Shown here piece after piece: positions 59,605 to 64,000 of a stretch of DNA of 64,000 nt. A program made the translations under genes and the position numbers. This DNA is from Orthosia cruda (lineage: Eukaryota; Arthropoda; Insecta; Lepidoptera; Noctuidae): the NCBI GenBank assembly GCA_964057195.1, contig OZ059839.1:3348001-3412000 (forward strand), in the 5' to 3' direction. Position 1 is the first letter of the stretch. Every line of letters begins with the position of its first letter. Under the pieces are notes generated by a model. The model searched no databases, was not told the DNA's origin, and saw only the letters and a program-made list of their open reading frames with translations.

Positions 59605-59882
59605 GTGATCCGGCTGAGAACCAAAGTTCAAGACATAGCACACAGAATAATCAAGCTGAAATAAAGCTGAAGTGGCAATGGAGAAGACGTGTTCTTGAGT
59701 GGAGACCGCGAACTGGTTAAATAAGATAGGACACCCTCAGAGTAGCTGGAGCGATGATCTTCGCAAGGTAGCAGCTGGATGAGAGTTGCCGAAAATCTAA
59801 GCAAATGGCGTGCAGTAGGAGAGGCCTATGTCCAGCAGAGGACTAGGCTGCTATAGACTGATGATGATGACGATGATGACGT
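59605..59882 (+). pseudogene. RTE-like LINE 3' end, deleted
   Basis: Reads IRLRTKVQDIAHRIIKLK, then (other frame) LKWQWRRRVLEWRPRTG with the AGHIARRTDGRW part deleted, then KWRAVGEAYVQQRTRLL and a GATGAT tail. Same subfamily as 25871-26180 but older. Confidence 0.75.
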
Positions 59883-59954
59883 GCTAACGCCACGATGATT
59901 CCGATGGGAGAGAGAGAGATAGAATCGGGCACAAAAATCAGACTCCAATCTGTT

Positions 59955-60510
59955 TTTACCCGACTGCCGAAGGAGGGTAATGTGTTTATCAGTCTATGTA
60001 TGTATGTATGTTTGTTCCTATGTGGCGTTCCAGAGAACAAACGTGTTGGCTGATTTTGATGATTCGTACGTCAATCGATGCGTCTTAACCATGCGAGTGT
60101 CACTCGCTACATTTAAATTTAAAAATAGAAAAATGGCGGCTTTTGGGCGCCATATTGTGGGGGCCCAATTTTTTTTCCGTCCAATCCCATCGTGTGGGGT
60201 ATCAAATTAAAGGGTTTTGAGGCAATTTCAAAAATATATAACACTTATATGTTTAAATGTACCGTATTCGAATAAAATGGTAACTAAAAAGTGTTAAATA
60301 AAAAAAAATATTCAAAAAATCAAAACACCCGACTGCTTAAAAAGCGAACTAAAAAGGCGTAAACAAGAAAAAGATTATGCTGTGGTGTCGGAGGATACAT
60401 CTGGTTTTGGTCAGCCAGTGCCGCGAATATGTATGCTCCGACTGCGCAGCATGATCTTTTTCTTGTTTACTTCTTTTTAGTCAGTTTTGATATTTTGAAT
60501 TAATTTTTTG
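59955..60510 (+). mobile_element. GACTGC repeat, full length
   Basis: Starts TACCCGACTGCCGAAGGAGG, has GTATGTATGTATGTTTGTTC, GGCGGCTTTTGGGCGCCATA, and ends with the foldback 60328-60482 (CCCGACTGCTTAAAAAGCGA ... CTTGTTTACTTCTTTTTAG). The right-hand GCAGTCGGG end has decayed. Confidence 0.8.
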
Positions 60511-60534
60511 AGAAATTCTAGACGAAAAACCCAA

Positions 60535-60625
60535 CAGCACTTTTCTCGAACCGGCCTTGAACCCAGGACTTCAATGCTTAGCACTTGCGAAGTTGCGTCG
60601 ACTAAACCAAAGAGGAATTCGAGCA
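60535..60625 (-). repeat. Possible tRNA-like SINE head
   Basis: On the minus strand TTGGTTTAGTCGACGC (A-box-like) and CCTGGGTTCAAGGC (B-box-like) are about 30 bases apart. Ends undefined. Confidence 0.4.
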
Positions 60626-61183
60626 GATGAAAATATAATTATACAATGTACAAAATGCTTAATTAACTACAACTATATATACTCTTAAGGCCATATATAC
60701 GACCCAATGTAACGCAGTACTGGCCGTGCGCCCGCTCGATGCCAAAAATTCAAAATTGAACCTCTTTTTGAACAGCTTTGTTTGCAAAATATTATTTGTT
60801 TTACATATGCTATGTTAGGTATGAAGAAATTCCAGCCATCAATATTTCTGTATAAAAATATTTTTAAACATCCAAGTCGTTTTGGAGGAGTTTCCAAAAG
60901 TTGCGAAAAGATATCGTGTTGTTAATTATTTTTTTAAAGCAAAACTATTAGTTATACGAAAAAACCTTGTGTTCAAAATTATGTACATGAATCAATAATA
61001 AATATATATTTTTATCAAACCTTTTATCATAGCTGTTACTGAGGAGTATGCTTTAGAAAGTTACCGTTTTACGGCACTAAAGCGTATGTAGGCCCTTAAA
61101 CAAAAAATAAATCATCAAAATCGGTTTACCTAGTAAAAAGATCTGAGGTAACACAAATGAAAAGAAATTATTCATTAAAAATC
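60626..61183. other. No recognised feature
   Basis: AT-rich; a 70-codon minus frame (60685-60897) has no motif. Confidence 0.4.
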
Positions 61184-61184
61184 T

Positions 61185-61440
61185 TTTTTAAGACAAGCTT
61201 TTTCCGTATTCTTTTCAAAAATACCCTTTCAAACCCCTATCATGGCAGTGCACAAAAAAGAAATAGTCCGCCAGCATGGATTTAGAATGAAGTCACTTAG
61301 CTAACCATGCATTGTCATCCAAACTAAACGTGTATGCAAAATTTCATCTTGTAGGAAAACTGCTTTAAAATTCAGTTGTAAGATTTGACCCGAACACACT
61401 TACATACATATAGTGCAAGTTCAATAAAAACTTGTAAAAT
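61185..61440 (-). mobile_element. AGCTTTT repeat
   Basis: AGACAAGCTTTTTCCGTATT, ACGTGTATGCAAAATTTCAT, TTGTAAGATTTGACCC and AATAAAAACTTGTA. Closest to 57360-57626. Confidence 0.75.
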
Positions 61441-62338
61441 ACAGTCAAATTGATAACTTCCTTCTTTTCGGGCAGTTGGTTAAAAATTTATTCATTAATA
61501 AAATACTTTCGATAAGTACTACGTAATACGAAAAATAGCACCATCCAGTATCTCTACAGCCACTTGTTTCCACCCCAAATATGGGTTGTTGTTTCTAAGT
61601 CAACGATCACAGTGTTATCACTAATTCCGTATAATTACAGGCCTTCCGAGAAAGCCTCCCCTTGTGTATAGACACAAAATAACAACTTCGTTATAATTAC
61701 TTACTTTATTCGGAGGTTTAATGGAGTTTAATTTAGTTGGAAGTGTTAATAAAAATAGCTTCTAATCTAAATTAATCAAAATTTTTAAGTACTCTAGAAA
61801 GTTCTCCTCGAACAAAATCTATTAGGATTCTCATTTTTAGAACCTGTTGTATAGTATATTTATTGTTATAATCTCACCGCACTATTCTCAATCCACTGCA
61901 ACTCCTGAAAGCCAGAATCAACAATAGCCTCAAGAAAAGCGCTGTTGGGGATTCTTCGAGGTGGTAGAAATAAAATAGCGGTCTGTAATAAAAGGAATAG
62001 TTCTGTATATTGGAAGTAAGAACGCGCGCTATCTGGATCGTGTTTTTTGAGTAAGTGCGGTGCAGGTCAGTGGCGCGCGGCGGTCGCCGCCAAGGCAATG
62101 AAGCTCGATGAAGTCCCGTAGAATGAATTTATCTATCTTGGATCCCGCAACGAAATTAATCATAAAACAATGACGTAGGAGTAGGTTAAATAAACATAAT
62201 TTTCACTGCCCTTCAAATCGAGCTGCATCTCCGGCACTTTCCTGGATAGAAAGTAGAGGACTACCCGTTGGATTAGTTTTCCGGCAACCCAGCTGTAGGC
62301 ATTGGGTAGATGCGATGATTTGTATTCGAGAGGTGAGC
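61441..62338. other. No recognised feature apart from a repeat scrap
   Basis: A GACTTCC end scrap (TTCGGGCAGTTGGTTAA) at 61468-61485. The part before the CTCCGGGAC repeat (62205-62338) is GC-richer and may belong to the same element. Confidence 0.4.
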
Positions 62339-62339
62339 G

Positions 62340-62700
62340 TGCTTACAGCTCCGGGACCATACTGGAGAAATGGGAGCCAGCTTCTCTGGCGTCCTTAACG
62401 GGGATTGAATCCGCTAGCACCAACTGCGCTGGTGCCGGTGCTTGCACTAGTGCTGGCGTGCTGGGGTGCGTGTGGTGATTGGCTTTACAGCTCCGGTACC
62501 ATTCTGGACAAATGGTAGTGAGTAATCACGATGCGACTCACATTTTCTCTTGAGTACCAGGGGTGAGTGCTCTCGGCGGCGTGACCTACCGAAGATGGTC
62601 CCAGACACCTCGTAAGGGGTTGCCTGGTATAGTGTGCCGTCTTATATACCGAAAGGTGGGTGAAGGTGGCCACTATAGAAAATCTCAGTAGTCTTAAGGG
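62340..62700 (+). repeat. CTCCGGGAC repeat, copy 2
   Basis: Shares with 17745-18125 the order AGCTCCGGGACCAT, GGGATTGAATCCGCTAGCAC, GGTGCCGGTGCTTGC, ATCACGATGCGACTCACATT and CCGTCTTATATACCGAAAGG. The same internal duplication is present (62347 and 62489, 142 bases apart). A similar 62-70-codon minus-strand frame occurs in both copies, but compensating indels between them argue against a protein. Confidence 0.7.
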
Positions 62701-63340
62701 TCATGCCCTTCAAATCAAGCAGAAGACAGAACAAACAAGGCCAATAGGTACAAAGACATACAACTGGGATAAGCCCAGTTGCCTAGCACTACGGATAAAA
62801 ATTATCATTAATATTAATGGGTCCTAACATTGCGAGCTGTTATATTTGATTCCAATAATACAAATGGCAAAAACATTTAAACGCACGGAAATTTGTTCTA
62901 GTTTCCACAAGGTCCGTATAGTAAATAACTCTGGATGCAGCTTGTACATTATCCAACATAATATAGCGTTCATTCTGTCAAAGAATACAGATGTTGTGTA
63001 TAAGATATGATGTACAGATTGTACATATTCGAAGTCAAATGTAGAGGATTAACATAAAGGCGAGGCAGCAAGCTTGAACGAAAGTAACTTACTTTTAAAG
63101 TTACCATGTCCTGTCAGAAATCGGGCAACACAGTGATCACCTCCAGCCACGTCCTGGCCAGCCATTCACGATCGGATGCAAAAAATTGGTAGAGGTGTCG
63201 GACCTTGATGGAATTATCCCACCTACAATTTCCATTCGGATAGAAGTTCCTCCCAGACGTCAGTCTATGGCGCGAGGAGGCGAAACGCCGGGGCATAACT
63301 CTGTTGCCACGACAAATCGCGGATTTGTGGCGACATAGAG
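62701..63340. other. Unassigned, partly GC-rich
   Basis: 63110-63330 is GC-rich and may be former R1-type LINE coding sequence that has lost its frame. The 212-codon minus frame at 63114-63752 runs antisense through the R1-like end and is not supported. Confidence 0.35.
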
Positions 63341-63344
63341 ATAG

Positions 63345-63890
63345 CGACTGTCGCATCCCAATGCCGGGCACGCCACAATTGCGGCGATAAGGCCCCTCTT
63401 TGAGGAGTGACTTGAGAGGCGCCACGGCGTCCTCACCTTCCGCCTGACGCAAATCCTCACCGGACATGGCTGTTTCGGGAGGTTCCTGTGCCGGATAAGG
63501 CGGGAGGAAACGACCGGGTGTCACCATTGTGTGGATCGCCCGGAGGACACGGTGGAGCATACGGTGGTCTGCCCCGGACCTTGGACGGAGCACTGCCGTG
63601 CCCTCGTGGAGGCGATCAGCGGTGGCGAACTCTCGCGTCCGGCTCTGGTTCAGGCCATGATACGGAGCGAGAGGCCATGGGAAGCTGTCACCTCCTTCTG
63701 CGAAGCAGTAATGCTCGCAAAGGAGGAGGCGGAACGCGTGAGGGAGACGCAACGGAGACTCTTCGCGCCCCTAGCCACCGAAGGAGACGCCCTGGGCGTC
63801 GGGAGTCGCATTCCGACGCCCAGGCCGAGTAATGGGAAGCTCGCCGTCCGCAAGCCCGCGTGTTCCACGCGCACCTCAAAGACGGCCTGA
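63345..63890 (+). pseudogene. R1-clade LINE ORF2, C-terminal end
   Basis: The frame reads NAGHATIAAIRPLFEE, a stop (TGA at 63408, in place of the family's usual tryptophan), LERRHGVLTFRLTQILTGHG, CFGRFLCRIRREE, CHHCVDRPEDTVEHTVVCPG and LVQAMIRSERPWEAVTSFCE to a stop at 63888. LTFRLTQ.LTGHGCFG and the C-x2-C...H-x3-C zinc knuckle are hallmarks of the C-terminus of R1-clade elements (R1, TRAS, SART). Reverse transcriptase and endonuclease are not present upstream. High GC compared with its surroundings. The source elements usually target rDNA or telomeric repeats, but neither is seen here. Confidence 0.85.
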
Positions 63891-64000
63891 CGGGGCCCGC
63901 CAGGGCCGATGTCTGTCTGGGTCGCGAATAAATTTTAAAGAGATTTACCGCGGCCCTGGCACAAGCAACTGAAGGAACACAGGTGGGTTTTAGTCAGTAA
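63891..64000 (+). other. Downstream of the R1-like end
   Basis: GGTCGCGAATAAATTTTAAA and the following bases may be the 3' UTR; no A tail is reached within the window. Confidence 0.35.

Noticed and set aside
63114..63752. A 212-codon open frame on the minus strand
   Set aside because: It is antisense to a recognisable R1-clade C-terminus in GC-rich DNA, where stop codons are rare on both strands. No motif of its own.
1..64000. Endogenous viral element or bacterial operon
   Set aside because: I found no capsid, polymerase or other viral motif beyond non-LTR reverse transcriptases, and no gene clusters with ribosome-binding sites.

Overview
The window looks like a gene desert from the nuclear genome of a butterfly or moth. 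The base composition is AT-rich and eukaryotic. Almost every recognisable segment is a transposable-element remnant of a type I know from Lepidoptera: 3' ends of RTE-like, Jockey/CR1-like and R1-like LINEs, SINEs, and many short elements with inverted terminal repeats. I found no convincing host protein gene, no canonical tRNA or rRNA gene, no CRISPR array and no bacterial operon. The species cannot be named from this.

Working names for repeat families are taken from their terminal or diagnostic motif. 5S-SINE: head resembles 5S rRNA. tRNA-SINE: head carries pol III A and B boxes. core-SINE: shares an internal block with the tRNA-SINE. CCGGCCAAG repeat: ends GGTACGGAACCCTA. GACTTCC repeat: ends ACCGACTTCC/GGAAGTCGGT. 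GACTGC repeat: ends CCCGACTGC/GCAGTCGGG. CTAGCTG repeat: starts CTAGCTG and ends in TTTATAATATTAGTATAGAT. AGCTTTT repeat: ends ACAAGCTTTT/AAAAGCTTGT. CATCATCAG repeat, CTCCGGGAC repeat and 158-unit are described where they occur.

Layout. 0-10 kb: a CCGGCCAAG repeat, a 5S-SINE, a Harbinger transposase fragment, a long GACTTCC repeat, an RTE-like LINE end carrying a GT microsatellite, and a LINE end split by a small TA-flanked element. 10-11.2 kb: seven tandem copies of a 158-bp unit that also occurs dispersed through the window. 12-18 kb: CCGGCCAAG repeats, a PHD-finger LINE ORF1 fragment, RTE tails, two adjacent foldbacks, and a hAT-like element inside a 5S-SINE tail. 18.7-24.5 kb: CATCATCAG and GACTTCC composites with nested insertions, a Harbinger-like element with TAA target duplication, and a perfect palindrome with 87-bp arms. 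24.6-37 kb: RTE ends (one with a clear 10-bp target duplication), more CCGGCCAAG and GACTGC copies, and a second full 5S-SINE. 37-46 kb: a pair of GC-rich repeats flanking a 5'-truncated LINE with an intact reverse transcriptase frame, then a 5S-SINE with a perfect 15-bp target duplication inside an older LINE. 46-58 kb: CTAGCTG repeats, a ~500-bp inverted-repeat element splitting a coding-like segment, tRNA-SINEs, several RTE-like tails, and a hAT-like element. 58-64 kb: a Jockey-like reverse transcriptase fragment, a GACTGC element, a second CTCCGGGAC repeat, and the 3' end of an R1-clade LINE.

Nothing here works together as a pathway. The information lies in the nesting order of the insertions, in the 5S-rRNA-headed SINE family, in a repeat unit that has become a short tandem array, and in very recent palindromic elements. 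LINE and SINE copies are mostly dead 3' fragments; the two reverse transcriptase frames at 39575 and 58154 are the best preserved coding sequences.
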